A stretch of DNA of 64,000 bases, taken from positions 1 to 64,000 of the forward strand of contig VZRG01000521.1 in assembly GCA_013397435.1 (NCBI GenBank), given 5' to 3'. Below the pieces are notes generated by a model. The model saw only the letters and a list, made by a program, of their open reading frames with translations, had not been told where the DNA came from and did not search any database. The position numbers and the translations under genes were made by a program. Below, piece after piece: positions 23,046 to 34,769 of this stretch. Position 1 is the first letter of the stretch. Each line of letters starts with the position of its first letter. This DNA comes from Erythrocercus mccallii. Taxonomy: Eukaryota > Chordata > Aves > Passeriformes > Dicruridae.

Positions 23046-23465
23046 ACGGACTCGTGTCTGTGTTTGAAATACCTGCGCTCACCTCCGGGCTGTCTGCACA
23101 CGGTGGCCCAGCGGGGTCGCCGATGGGGTCCGGCTCGGTGCGGGTGTTGCTGGTGCGCTGCTTTGGGAGCAGAGGTCTCAGCCTGCACCGTGCAGCTGCC
23201 GGGGACACACGAGCGGCGCTCCCGCTGCCGAGCCCCGCCACCCTCTCGCTTGGACACCGCCCTGACTTTTGTCCTGCCGGTTGACATCTGTGACTTTTAA
23301 GGCGACGCATCGGCAGCGCGGAGCCCCGCTCGGCCCCGCCACCCCGGGCTGCCATCCAGCAGCATCTGCCAGCCCCGGCCGTGTCACCAGCGCAGCCACG
23401 GCCGCTGGCAGCCCCATCCCGCGGGCTCCCCGCCGCTCCTCCGGCCTGCCGGGCACTGAGCGGGA
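23046..23465. promoter_or_regulatory. CpG island
   Basis: By eye I count about 44 CpG dinucleotides in roughly 420 bp, in G+C-rich sequence, against a strongly CpG-depleted background. Density is highest at 23100-23250 and 23300-23465. Vertebrate CpG islands usually mark promoters, including orphan promoters of non-coding RNAs. No TATA box or recognisable first coding exon is visible; overlapping open frames on both strands are a by-product of the missing A+T-rich stop codons. It directly abuts a CNE-like block. Confidence 0.8.
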
Positions 23466-23469
23466 TCAA

Positions 23470-24310
23470 TAAGACACCTCCGACTCCTCTATTTACAAAC
23501 TAGCTGCCTTCAGCAGCCAGGCTGTTTAAGCACTTCATTCCCATTCAGGAGGGCCATCTGCTGCCTTTTGCTGTAAGTCTCTCTGAAAACCTCAGCCTTG
23601 ACAAGCTCGAGATATGTCAGCGCAGTTATCAGCGGAAAGCAACATCTGCCGTGCCTGACACCCACTATTGTAGGCCATTTAATCTGTCCCCCTCCTCCCT
23701 TTAACTGCAGACAACAGCTCCCTATATTATATTTTCCCACTCAATTAGCACTATCATCCTGCTGAAATAGAGGCCAATTTACCTTTAATGACATCATTGT
23801 TAGGAGAGTGGCAGCCCTGGCCGGTGGCTGGCGGGAGGCAGCGCGTCTCGGCGGCTCGCGGGCAGCCTATCCGCGCTGCCTTCACCCCGACCGCAGACAT
23901 TGTTTCCGACAGTTCGCAGAGGCAGTGTGGCGGAAAATTGAGTCCAGATTCATTAGGTTTTTTTTTTTTTTTCTTTCCCCTCCCTGCTCTCTCCCCCCCC
24001 CACCCTTTTTTTTTTTTTTTCCTCTGCCGTGCACTGCTCAAGTCAGTTAAATTGATACATTTCCTAACAAAATTGAAGTGCTTTGTGCTGCCAGCGGAAA
24101 GCCTGGTGACCCTGCGCGGCCCACCGAGCAGCCAAAACGAGTTGATGGATCCATTAGGCCGCGCAGAATGCCTTCCCCCTCTGCCTCCGCTCCTGAGTGA
24201 CACTGTAAATCTGAACCAATTTCAGTCCCTAATCATCATTACAAACCCCTCCACTGTTCATTTATTACTCTACAATTCTAATACAGCACACGACTGGGTC
24301 AGCGCACGGG
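23470..24310. promoter_or_regulatory. Strong candidate CNE next to the CpG island
   Basis: Mixed composition with both A+T-rich homeodomain words and retained CpGs, a texture typical of ultraconserved elements. Visible sites include AATGACATCATT (23787-23798, arms AATGA/TCATT, CRE-like), TAATCATCATTA (24230-24241, inverted TAAT), GATA-like TTATCA near 23626 and CCAAT near 24216. A long pyrimidine tract sits in the middle. The nearby frames are not recognisable proteins. The neighbouring CpG island suggests a promoter-proximal regulatory block. Confidence 0.5.
23957..24024 (+). repeat. Mirror-like pyrimidine tract (T-C-T)
   Basis: A T run, then a C-rich CTTTCCCC/CTCTCTC segment with nine or more C, then a second T run. 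There are only single purine interruptions. The T-rich, C-rich, T-rich order is roughly mirror-symmetric, a configuration able to form triplex (H-DNA). It lies inside CNE-like sequence. Confidence 0.75.
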
Positions 24311-25010
24311 GAGCTGGAAGGCTGCGGAGACAGGCTTAAAGAGACCATAATCCTTCCCAGGTCTTATCAGGGAAACAAACCTGATTTGGCCCTCCCTGCT
24401 CCCCACATGCTGCCCTCTGCCTCTGGTGCAGCAATCAGATGATGTTTGCCCGTCCCAGTGATGGGAGCACAGGCTCCACAGTGGGAGAGCTGGGCAGCAA
24501 AGGGGAAGCACGCATGTGAAGGATGCAGGAACCACGGTGTGCCATGTAAACCCCACAAGGGATAGGGTGCTGCTGGAAGGCTGGCACAGCTGCTCTGACC
24601 CCTCGGTTTTAGGATGGACAGGTGTCCAAAGGGGGCTGTAACCCTGCAGCCATGGCAAATGGCTGTGCAAAGAGGGCATTTGGGTAGATGAGGAGCTGGC
24701 ATATGCCTGAGAAGGACCATGAGGATGGGGAATGTTGAGAACTGGGGGTTTATTGATGTTCTCCATCAGCTGGATTAAATAAAGGCCATCTTTTTCGAGT
24801 TGAAAAGTCTCAGTGGATGCAGAGATGGCTTCTCCAGGTGGAGGCTGGTAGAGAGGCTGGTGGGACACAGGTGATGCCAGCTCACAGCTGCTTCCCTCTT
24901 GTCCATTCCTCTCCAAGAGGTGCCATCCCAGTCATGCCAGCCTGGCAAAACCTCACCCTGGCTGCTGGCTTCCAGCATGAAGAGTGGATGCTAATTGAGT
25001 GCTTGACCTG
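24311..25010. other. Non-coding spacer
   Basis: Moderate G+C sequence. A 205-codon reverse frame (24299-24916) has no recognisable domain. Nothing else was recognised. Confidence 0.5.
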
Positions 25011-25215
25011 CTAAATGTCCTTGTGTGCCTAGATCAATCAATTTTCCAACAGGATGCAGAAGAATTTTTTTATTTGATTTGATGTGACTGGATTTTTTCC
25101 CCCTGCTTTTTTAGCAACACACATATCAATATCTCTGTGGGTGCAGAAGCAATCAAAGGATTTAAGCACATAAATGGTAAATAGTCAGATTAATGGCATG
25201 ATCAGACACGACTTG
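25010..25215. promoter_or_regulatory. Short candidate CNE
   Basis: A+T-rich island with GATCAATCAATTTT (about 25031-25044), an ATCAAAGG TCF/LEF-like word near 25154, and CAGATTAATGG near 25187. Repeat-free. Composition and motif evidence only. Confidence 0.3.
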
Positions 25216-26339
25216 ATGGCAATGGGATTGCTGTGAGTGAGCTCAGCAGCGTCTGGGACACTTGTTGCTGAGTAGGATGCAGGGACAGGCTGCTCCTCTT
25301 TGGGAGATGGGCTGGAAGAGCAGGGTAAAAGGGGGTGAGCAGGATGGAGACACCAAGAGTCCAAAGTTTAATCAGAGTTTGAGCAGGAGGGTAAACAACT
25401 AAGAAGCTTGTGGCTAAAATGTCTGGTTTTTCCCACATGGGCTTTACTTGGCGGGGGGATTTTAAGGAGGGTTGTCCTTGTTTGATGAGAGAAAGAAGCA
25501 AGAACGGTGATCTTAAAAAGCACTGATAGTCAAACCCCTCTTTGCAATTTGCTCCTTCAGTGAAACTCTGGGTAGCAAGTCTGCACCTCATGTGAAAGAC
25601 TGATGCCTTTGCTGGGGTGCCAAAACCCGGGTTCGTGACCACGGATCTGCCTGGATGATCAGGAGGATGTCAGCCTCCTGAAAGTGTCAGTTTTTCTGCC
25701 GGTGACAACAAAAGTGGGCCTTTTTCTACAGCTCATGTGCCAGACATGTGTTTTGCTTCCTGCTACAGGGTCCCAGGCTCGAGGTCAGCCTTGTCTGGCA
25801 GGGAGATGTGACAGCTGCCAAACTGCACCAGGGCCAGCAGGCAACCCCTGTCAGCCCCAGCCTCAGCTGCCTCTCACACCCACAGCAAAACTTCCCAAAG
25901 TTTCCTCTGCCCGTGGTCCTCATTAACAGAAGTTGTGGGAAAATTAAAACAGCATAAAAAATGTATATATTTGACAGAGCAGTCCTGAGGCCAAGGAAGG
26001 TTGACGGTGGGTTTCTCAGTGAGGTCTTGGCCAGGATGAACGACTCTTTGCTCCAAAAATAGTCTTGGTGACTTCCATCTCTTATCTTAGCCCCAAATCA
26101 GCCTCGGGGCAGGATCATCTTATTTCCAAGGCAGAGAGGAGTCCAGCACCTCAACAATGATGGCACCACTCCCTATGGACATATTTTTTAGGAAGGTCCC
26201 TGTTTGGGTCCTTTCAGGTCAATCTGCAGTTGAATTGCCCTGAACCCATCACCCCATGTCCCATATTTCTGTGGAGCTGAGCCAGAGCTGGCCCTGTGAT
26301 GCAACTTCTGTGCCTCAGAGTGCTGCTAGTCCTTGGTGT
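25216..26339. other. Non-coding spacer
   Basis: Mixed-composition unique DNA with no recognisable gene, RNA or repeat. Confidence 0.5.
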
Positions 26340-26720
26340 CTCCTCTCTGTTTACAGCCTAGCTGATGCTTTTCAGCCTGCACTGCTGTTCTTGCCCATAT
26401 CTAAGGGAGTCTGGATGAGTTTCTCAAGTAGCATTTTGCAGGGATCAATATCAAATGCTCTGCTGAAGTCCGGATGCATTACATCTTCTGTAAGACTTTT
26501 CATCCACTAATTTTGTAATATGATCCAAAAAAAAAAAAAAAAAAAGGCAAAAAAAAGCTATCTAGTTGTTCTGGCGTGACTTGCTCTTTGTAAAGCGCTG
26601 TTGTTTATTGCTCGTGGTTCGGTTATCCTCTAGGCGCTTCCCAACATGCACCAAACAGCCTATTAATGCCTTCTGTGGCACTCTGGGTTTGAGGAAACCC
26701 AGCCGAACCTGCTGCTCGCA
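26340..26720 (-). mobile_element. CR1-type LINE reverse-transcriptase fossil
   Basis: Reading the minus strand from about 26720 down gives, in order, a KRLEDN-like stretch, then FTKSKSRQNN (CR1 family signature FTKxKSxxxN), then after an A/T interruption VDE, then DFSRAFD (reverse-transcriptase box A, family consensus DFSKAFD), then LLEKL. Order and spacing match the CR1 clade. Frameshifts and an A19 run break the frame, and nothing before or after this part of ORF2 is recognisable. It is dead and 5'- and 3'-truncated. The well-preserved FTKSKS segment is better kept than the rest. Confidence 0.82.
26527..26545 (+). repeat. Poly(A) tract, A19
   Basis: Nineteen A in a row followed by GGC and a further run of eight A, interrupting the CR1 fossil. 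It is either expansion of an A-rich patch in the dying element or a small insertion. Confidence 0.9.
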
Positions 26721-29480
26721 CAACTGGGTTCGAGCAGAGCTCCACAGCAGCTGCTGGGACATATGTTCACTGTGCACACCGAGGGCCTGATTCATCTCTC
26801 ACACCAGTGTAAGGCAGGAGTAAGTCAGCTCAGCAGCGGGCTCGAGCATCCAGAGGCAGGTTTGGTGCAGCAGATGTTGTGTTGCTGTTGCAGGCAGTAT
26901 TCCTGAGCTTGTTTTTACCTGCTGTTTCCCACAGTGACCCACAGGATCAGACATCAGGGTTTCTCTTGGGGCGGTGGGGTGGAAATCGCTGGCTGCATAA
27001 TCGATGTTTTATGCCGCTCAACTGGATGGTTCAAACCTTTAGGTGACTGATTCAAATTCTAGTGTAAAGGCATTTGGGCTGTGTCCAAATCAGTCCTGGT
27101 AGAATGCCTGCTATGGAACACTCAAGGATAAATACTTTTCCGGAGTGTGTTGACATTTCTGTCTGCTCTAATCATGAAAATATAGCCCTGGTGTTTCCTA
27201 CAGCATAGCCTGGTGCCCAGGCCAGACCTCCTTCCTCTTCTGGGGTATTTTCATTCAATTCCAATGCCTCTCATCTGATGATGGTGCACTGTGCCGTGCT
27301 GACGTTATCCCAGAGACTCTCTGAATGGAGTCACTGGATTGTGTCTTGGCATTGCCAGGATGAGGGCACCCTCTCCTCCCTCAGTTCAGTGGAGCAAAGA
27401 TCTCAGCCAAGATGCCGATACCCAAGGGGCAGCGCAGCCTCTGTGTTGCATCAGCTGTGCTTCCATTGCCTACGGAGCTCTGCTGCTGTACAAATAAAGG
27501 AGCTGACACAGCACCTTCTGGGATTATGTTTCCTACAGTTTCATAAGACCCTCTGTAGCTGCGATGGTGCCTTGGCACCACCAGCCTCCCCATGATCTGT
27601 AACACTGACAGCTCAGGAGGCTTTTGAGGGATATGGGCATACAAGACTGAATTTCCCAACTATTGCATGGGCTTGGGGTTATATTGCTCCCTGCTGAATC
27701 CCCAAGCTCGTGCAGTGCTGCAATACTCTGAAAATTAACTCCTTTATGGCATGACGCTCAAATTGCGTGGCCGAGGGGAGGACAGGATGGATCCAGCTCG
27801 GTGGGACTGGTTGCAGGACCTGCTGCTGGTAGAAGTAGCCAGCCAAGCAGCCTTGCTGATGCTCCAGCTCTAGCACAGCCCTCCAAAGCCCACTATGGCT
27901 CACAGTTAAGCCAAGAAAAAGATTAATGGAACTTGTTGTAATCTCTTCCAGCATCCCAGGAGATTAAAATAGTTTGTTTCACAGCTGGAGCATAATCTCA
28001 AGAAGGAAAGAATTAGTCGAAGGAGGATCACAGTGAAAGGTCCCTAACAGTGTCAAGGAAGTTCATATGACGGAGGATGCTGATGATCCTACCGTAGCTG
28101 AAAATACACTGTGAACCAAACCACTTATTCCTCCTTCCCCCTTGTGCCTGGGACTTTGGATGGATTTCATGGAAATAAAAGGCAAAGGAAACCTGTCCAT
28201 GGGCATTAGGAGTCTATAAACTGGAGACACCTCTGAAAATCTGAGAAACAGATGACTTTTCTGTGCACTTTCCCTAAGACCTTCATTTTCTCCTTAGGAA
28301 GAAAAGTTCACTGAGTCTAAACTGAGTTCATCCAGAAAAACTGGGAACCTTTCAGAGACCATGAATTTCTGGAAAATCTTTTGCATTTATGGACACCAGC
28401 ACATCCAAGTCTTGCATGACGATGGCAAGCAATAACCAGTGTCTCACCTTATAAAGCAGATGTGAGGGCATGGTGCCTTCATTCATTCTTAACAGTGATT
28501 ATCATGTGTTAGCTCTCAAATGATATCTACAGGTCATCCTTCAACCCAGTGGAAATCCTGGTCAGTTGTTTTTGGGAACACTGCTTTGGTGTTGGCTGTT
28601 GCAACACCCTGATCTTGAGGCAGCTGTGGAGGGAGCCCTCAATGGGTGTCAGGAGAAATGCAGTGGGTGATGGAGGGTGCCTGCACCGCGAGCATGGGGA
28701 TCTCCTTCGGAGCAAGTCTGCGAGTGCAGAGCCCAAGAGGGATCTGCAGAGCGTTTAACATGACCAAATTAACCCCTGTGGGCAGGCAAACACTTGTTTA
28801 CAGAGCAGAGTAAAGCAGAGATGGAAATTTATGGTGTCACTAAAAGAACTTCTCACCTGGAGTAAAGAGAAGAGGAAAGAGATAGCAATATTTCCCACTG
28901 AAAGGAGGAAGAAAGGCTCTTAACAAATCAATACCCTTATTTAGTCAATAAACCCACAAAACAACCCCTCCAAGGGATAAACATGGAGACAATTCCCAGC
29001 TTGCCAACAGGCAGGCTCTGATGCTGGCCTTTGACAAGGCAGTCACAGTAAATGTGCCAGTCTCTCTTGGTCACAGGAGGTCAGGGAGGGGCAGGTCTGT
29101 TGGGAGTGGGCTGGCCGGGGGGGCTGCAGGCTGGAGCTGTGCACTTGGGAGCCATGGAGAAGAGGGGAAGGGTCTTGGGATCACCCTGTAAGGAGGATGA
29201 GCAGGATAACTCAGGCTAACCTCCCTTCCTGGAGCAGCACATTGAGCACTGCTGGCTTTGGCACTCCCGTGGGGAATGGACAGGAGGAGCAGTGTCCAGG
29301 CAGGGATGCCCGGGTAAGCTGGGAGCATGCCTGGGGCAAAACTCAGCAGGAAATGCATGAAGCTGCTCTCAGCAGTGGCTCAGCAACATTTCAGGTACAA
29401 AGGCAGAGGCATCTTAGCTTATAGAGGCATTTACCAGGCTGTGAACCTCCAGAAGACAACAGCTGCAGTCAGAAACTCAT
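26721..29480. other. Long non-coding spacer
   Basis: Mixed-composition unique DNA. Nothing recognisable as gene, RNA, or repeat; the open frames are short and overlap on both strands. Confidence 0.5.
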
Positions 29481-29680
29481 GACACGGCCCTGTGATGTGC
29501 ACGATGATAAGAAATTAATTTAAAATGCTTTCTTTCCTTTTATCCCCCTAAATATATATATATGTGTATTTTTGCTTAGCCTTCAGGCTTCAGATCTTCA
29601 AGTTTTCTCCTTAACCATGAACTAAAAATTTGCTTGGAAGAAATCCAAATTGTTCTCTTATTCACAAGACATCAAGAGCT
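29480..29680. other. A+T-rich patch with short (AT)n run
   Basis: Contains an alternating AT run at 29552-29563 and TTAATTTAAAA near 29516. Possibly regulatory, possibly just low complexity. Confidence 0.3.
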
Positions 29681-31130
29681 GGAGCTCTGAGGAAAAAAAC
29701 ATCTGTCATTACAGCACTCATGGTAGAGTCTCAGGAGCCACCAGACCAGAAGCACAGCTGAGCAGCACCACGGCATGGACTCCCAGAGCCTTGCAGAAAA
29801 ATCTACCACTCTACAGCAGGGCAAGCACTAGATACCAACTGTGCCAAAACAAGCCCAATGAAGGACTTTGTTGCATTTTTTTCCATCAAAAATGAGCCAT
29901 CTGAATTAATTTTCCACCCATGGAATGGGTCTGACCATGGGATTGCATCCTGGCTCTCGTGCAGTGTCTCTTTTCTCCACCAAGGACATGGAAGCTGAAA
30001 CAGAAATATTGGGCCAGATTTTACAAGGCAGCATGTTGGGTGGAAAACTGGAGAAATTCAGACAAAGCCAAGGCTTTCCAGAGTGGTGTCCAAGGCCTCC
30101 ATGACTTGATGGAGCACAGGATTATTTCATTCTGGGTCTATGATTTTCTCCCAACACAGTTGCAGACTGTTACTGTGTTAAAAGAGAGACATCCTCAGTC
30201 AAGGCTCACCAATATCGCTCCACTGAACTGTGAGATGCTCAGATTTATTCCAGCCAAGTCCTGGCCCAATATATATCTTCCATGTTATATTTCTTTTTTT
30301 TTCTTCTCCTCTTTCCTCGGATGCTGTTCACTACCCAGAGCATCAGTCAAGAAATGAAGCACTTATTAGTGTAGGATAGCATCTGTTCTCTTGTGTTTTT
30401 GAGAAAGTTCATGCTTGAAATGCAGCCAGAGGTTGAGTTAGAGGCAATACCTGACTCCTAAGAGCTCAAAGCTGGCTCCTAATTGTGTTTAAGAGCTGGA
30501 TACTCACAGTTGGGTGAACTCCCAACTAATCTTGTTTATACTGTTGGGAAATGCCTTAGTCCCAGTATAGCTCAGTACTTCCTATTCTGGCTACTTGCAG
30601 AGAGTGGGAAGTTTTTTGGACTCATTTAGCTAAGGTTCAGCAAATTTAGAAATGGGGGAATCCAGGTATGGATGCAGGAGAATTTGCACTGAAAACTGCT
30701 TGACGTGCCTGAGTTTGCACCATGAAGCTGCCAAGAAAAATTACCAAGAACTGATGTAGGATCTTCCTGCCTTTGGAGAAGAGGTTTGGAAAATCAGGCA
30801 GGGACAAGTCATTTAATAAGAGTGCAAGAGGCTGTTACTTGGTGTAAAAGTGAGGATTACTTTTGTATTTGGACTCTCTCAAGAATCTCAGACGTCTCCA
30901 AAATGAGGGTCTGGTCCTGGGGTCACCTGGCTCCAAACCCCTGCCAGACCTTAGGTGCTGAGGCTGCAAACCCAGCTCTACTGGTAAATCCAGAACATTT
31001 CTATCAAAATGCTGGGACTTACACCAGCATGGCTAGGATTGCACCAGGCCCCTACCAGTTAATGCTTTAGTAATTGGATGCAAATGTGTTGGGGTAGGCA
31101 AGGTGGGGGGGTTCAGGAAGATAAAGGCAC
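29681..31130. other. Non-coding spacer
   Basis: Unique sequence with one exact octamer ATGCAAAT at 31078-31085. A 132-codon frame at 29959-30357 is not a recognisable protein. No repeats were seen. Confidence 0.5.
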
Positions 31131-31134
31131 CTGA

Positions 31135-31690
31135 AATATGCTCTACAGTCAATCTGTGTTTCCTGATAGAGAGACATCTGTATCTCTAAATTTAGAAATG
31201 ATACTCTTTCCAGCAGGTAATAAACCAGCAAGCGCTGTACATATTTTTTCTATTTTGAATTCTGTTAACTGACAATTTAACCTAAAATCTCTTGTATTTT
31301 CTACTTGTTCAGCTGTAAATAGAGACTGACAGTTTATTTTCAAACATCCTGGTTCAAAAAAAAAAAAAAGAAAACTACACCACCATCACAACACAACCCA
31401 CCAACATTTGAAATAAATACTTATGGGTCCATGACAGACTACAGACGTGCAGTCAATGCTCCGCAGCAATCTCTCGGAGCTGTCACACTCCGTGATCGGT
31501 CTTTTACAAACACAAACACCGTTGATTTCTTATCAAATGTAAAACCTCCACAGCTCTTTCGTAAATGGTTACCGCGAGCATGAAATCGACATTGTGAATC
31601 ACAAGTGACACTGCCTTGTCTGCTTGTAATTGAGCCGCGTGGGGAAGGCGCTGGCGCAGCGACAGCCGCGCATCACCCGCTCCCCAGCAC
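31135..31690. promoter_or_regulatory. Candidate CNE with TTGTGAATCACAA palindrome
   Basis: The right half (31430-31660) is A+T-rich yet carries many intact CpGs, a texture typical of strongly conserved elements. TTGTGAATCACAA (31592-31604) is a perfect inverted repeat, and FOX-like ACAAACA words lie near 31507. An A14 run at 31356-31369 separates the two halves. No coding frame is plausible. Confidence 0.45.
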
Positions 31691-32389
31691 CCTGCACAGA
31701 GCAGGGTGAGCCTGGCCTGCCTGGGTGCTGGGCTTTGCTCCTCCACCTAGTGCAGTAAAGGCTCTGTCCCACCTGCATGGTGGTCTCAGTCTCCGTGGGG
31801 TTGTTGTGGACGAGGTGCTGTTGTGTTTCTTGGAGGGGAGGGTTTGGGGTGGGAGGCTGAGTGGGAAAGGGGTTTGGGCTGCCTGTGCCATCCTGGGGAG
31901 AGTGAGATTGGCACGTTCACAGGCACCCAAAATGCCTGGGCACCCAAAATACCATGTGGGAACCAGGAATCTGTGGAGGTGTCACCATCAGATGGAGCCT
32001 GTGGGTCCCAGTCCCTGGCCAGGATCTGCAGGTGGGGCAGGACCCTTCCTCCAACAGCACCTGGGGTCTCTCTCCATTTCTGACCATGCAGGGGGGACAG
32101 TGTGTGTGGCATTTCCTGGCTGCTTAGTGGCCCTAGACTGGACAGACAAATGCATGTGCCCCCTCCTACCCTGCCTTCTCAATTCCCTTTTTTTTTTCAA
32201 TATAACCCAAATGAGTAATTCCCTGCTTGAAGTCTCCTTGGTGTCCCTCCAGAACCTGCCTTTAGTCCTTCCTCTCCCACATTTAATACATGAGGTAGAT
32301 CTGCTTTCTGAGCATTCCCTGTTTTGGGTCCATCTGGACAACTCTGAAGTACTCTCTTCTTTGCACAAACATATTACCTAGCTCAGATT
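31691..32389. other. Non-coding spacer
   Basis: G+C-moderate. A 218-codon forward frame (31725-32381) overlaps reverse frames and shows no domain. It includes a 17-bp-period duplication of GGCACCCAAAAT at 31922-31933 and 31939-31950. Confidence 0.5.
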
Positions 32390-33480
32390 GGTACAATCAG
32401 GGTGACCCATTAAAATAAAACACAGAACTACAACAGAATTATGAAACATTTACATGGAAACATTTCCTGCATCTCTATCTATAAATAAAACTGTGTCCTA
32501 TTAACCAGGAGGTGGAAGATGAGTAGAAATAGAGTGGTCTATCTATTTATATAATGATATAATCTATCTAAATAAAACTAATCTATTTTTCATGCCATCT
32601 ATTTCTCCAATCTAAAATATACTCGTTACCATGGAGCAATGATGTCACTGAAATGAATGACACCCATAAATGCAGACGAGCTGTAGTTATTCTGATGATC
32701 CAGGACTTCTCTCTTTGCTCATTTGCTTAATTTTACACATGTGAGGAGTAGCTTGGAGCTAAATAGTATCACACCAGCAGCAAGCCAAGCAATGTTCCTG
32801 CTGACTGCAGACTGAGGCCCTGCTCTGTGATGTGCCACACTCCGTGTGATTTTGTGTGCACGTGGAGGTGCCTGTGCCCATCCACCAAGAGAAGTGCAAG
32901 CTGACTGCCTTTCACAATTCCTTGCCCAGCCTGGGATAATTGCTGGTTTATTTATCAGTGCTCAGGAGCAGCACAGGGTTGGGTGCTGTGTGTGTTCTCC
33001 ATTGCGAGAAGTTTAACTTAATGCAATGTTGCATTTAATTTATGGAATGTAGCCCGTTGCTATGGCATTGAGCACATAAAAAAACAATCAATAAATAAGT
33101 GGAATTGGTGTCAATGGGAATTTTGTACAAAGATGTGCAGTAGAGTATGACTCTTCATTTAGAAAGGCAAAGATACAATTTATTTCACCCTTTCTGGATG
33201 TCGTTTAACCTCCCCCTCGTTGGAGAGGTGCATTTCCTGATGAAGAGTTATGTCTGTTTTGATTTTACTCAAGAATAATAAAAAATGTTTTCCTTTTGGT
33301 GGATTTATTGAGACCTTTGGCATTCCAAGACAGGATTTTCATATTCAAGACTGGGACGTACGGCCTAGAGCATCCAAAGGAAATGAAGCTGTGTATCAGT
33401 ATGACACACGCATTTGTGGGAAAGTCCTTCGAAATGCAAATAGCAATTATTTGGTGAGCCAGGCAGGCTGAAGTAAATAG
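32390..33480. promoter_or_regulatory. Long candidate CNE with RFX-like and octamer sites
   Basis: About 1.1 kb, A+T-rich and repeat-free. Sites include RFX X-box-like GTTACCATGGAGCAA (32625-32639) and GTTGCTATGGCA (33056-33067), an inverted ATGCAATGTTGCAT (33021-33034), and an exact octamer ATGCAAAT (33434-33441). A 73-codon forward frame (33250-33471) reads smoothly and ends near a GTGAGC donor-like site, but matches no family I know. I favour conserved regulatory DNA over an exon. Confidence 0.45.
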
Positions 33481-34769
33481 GAAATCTCCGGTAAACACAG
33501 CAATCACAAACAGGATTGGAAAAAAAAAATCTGTGTCTTCAGAAATGCCGAAGTGTTGTGTCATGTTGGTGTGGCCTGGGTGGTGGGGAGAAGGTGTCCA
33601 CAAGGTCACTTCTCCTCCACAAGGTCTTCCTAAAATAGATGTTTATTCAGCAGTGTTGCACTGGGTTTTGTCTAAGCAAAAATTGGACCATAAATCTAAG
33701 TGTGAAAAGGAGAGCTCTCCAAAAAAACTCTGCATCCTGTTAGTTTGGGGTTTTTTTTCCCAATAACATCAATCAGACAATTTAATCACGGGTTCAGGTT
33801 AAAAATGGTGTTCTGTAAATAGCAGTGGGAAGTGCACATTACAGCTGTGGCCTTTGAGCTGCAAAATGCTGCTGCATTTGGGTCTGGAGGGAGACAATCC
33901 TGCAGAAAGAGTGTAGAAATAGGGAAGAGAGATTTTATACATAGATCTTTTAGCTAGCACTACAGAAATTCCCATCATTATCCAAGTTCACCATTTCTTG
34001 TCTTCTGGGCAGCTCACCAGCTTCTAATGAATTATCCAAGTGGGACAGACCCTTGCACGTCTCTTCCTTTTGCCACAGAGCTGCAGGAGAATTTGGGCAT
34101 GTGATTCCCAGGTAGTGAACATTCAAAGTCCCTGATGAGACCAGGAGCATGGAGCTGGTGAAAGCAGCACAAACCCAAGGTACTGAGCTGTGTCATGCTA
34201 TCGAAATAATCTGTACACTTGGCAGCCAACCCCTGGCACCTGGAGGCCAACAAGATTTGCCACTGAGCTCCATATTTACATTCTCCTGCAGTCTTTATGG
34301 CTGCCTTCCTTTTGGTTCTTGATCCTCTCCTTCCTCCCTCTGTGGAGGCTGAAGCTGTGACAGGTGCATTTGTTGGCTTGATTCAGAGTCCACTGGTGCC
34401 AGCAGAAAACCTTCCCTAGACCTCAACAGATTTTGGGATGGACTCCTGACACCTGGCTCAGACGTGGCCCCAGGGACGTTCTCATTGTGCTGACCTACAT
34501 TCAGCCCTATGCACTTCCAACTTGGGAAAGCCCTGGGAGCTCCCAGGGATAACGAATTTCAGAAGACTGGCTTCTTGAAAGCTGGGGAGCTGAGGATGGC
34601 AGCAGGCTGAGATGCAGCATTTCCCCATCCTCAGAGGGTCTCCTGCCAGCTCCCCATGCCCAGGCACCTCTCTAGGGATGAGAGGTGGAGGTGGCAGCCC
34701 AGGGTCAGCAACCCCATGGGAGAATAGAGCTCACCAGAGACTAACAAGCCCCTGGCCAGCCCTGGCTCT
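33481..34769. other. Non-coding spacer
   Basis: Mixed-composition unique DNA. Nothing was recognised. Confidence 0.5.

Noticed and set aside
23024..23470. Overlapping 67-141-codon frames in the CpG island as coding exons
   Set aside because: Both strands are open because stop codons are scarce in G+C-rich DNA; the arginine- and proline-rich products are typical of translated CpG islands.
31725..32381. 218-codon forward open frame
   Set aside because: No recognisable domain, contains a local 17-bp duplication, and reverse frames overlap it. Treated as chance.
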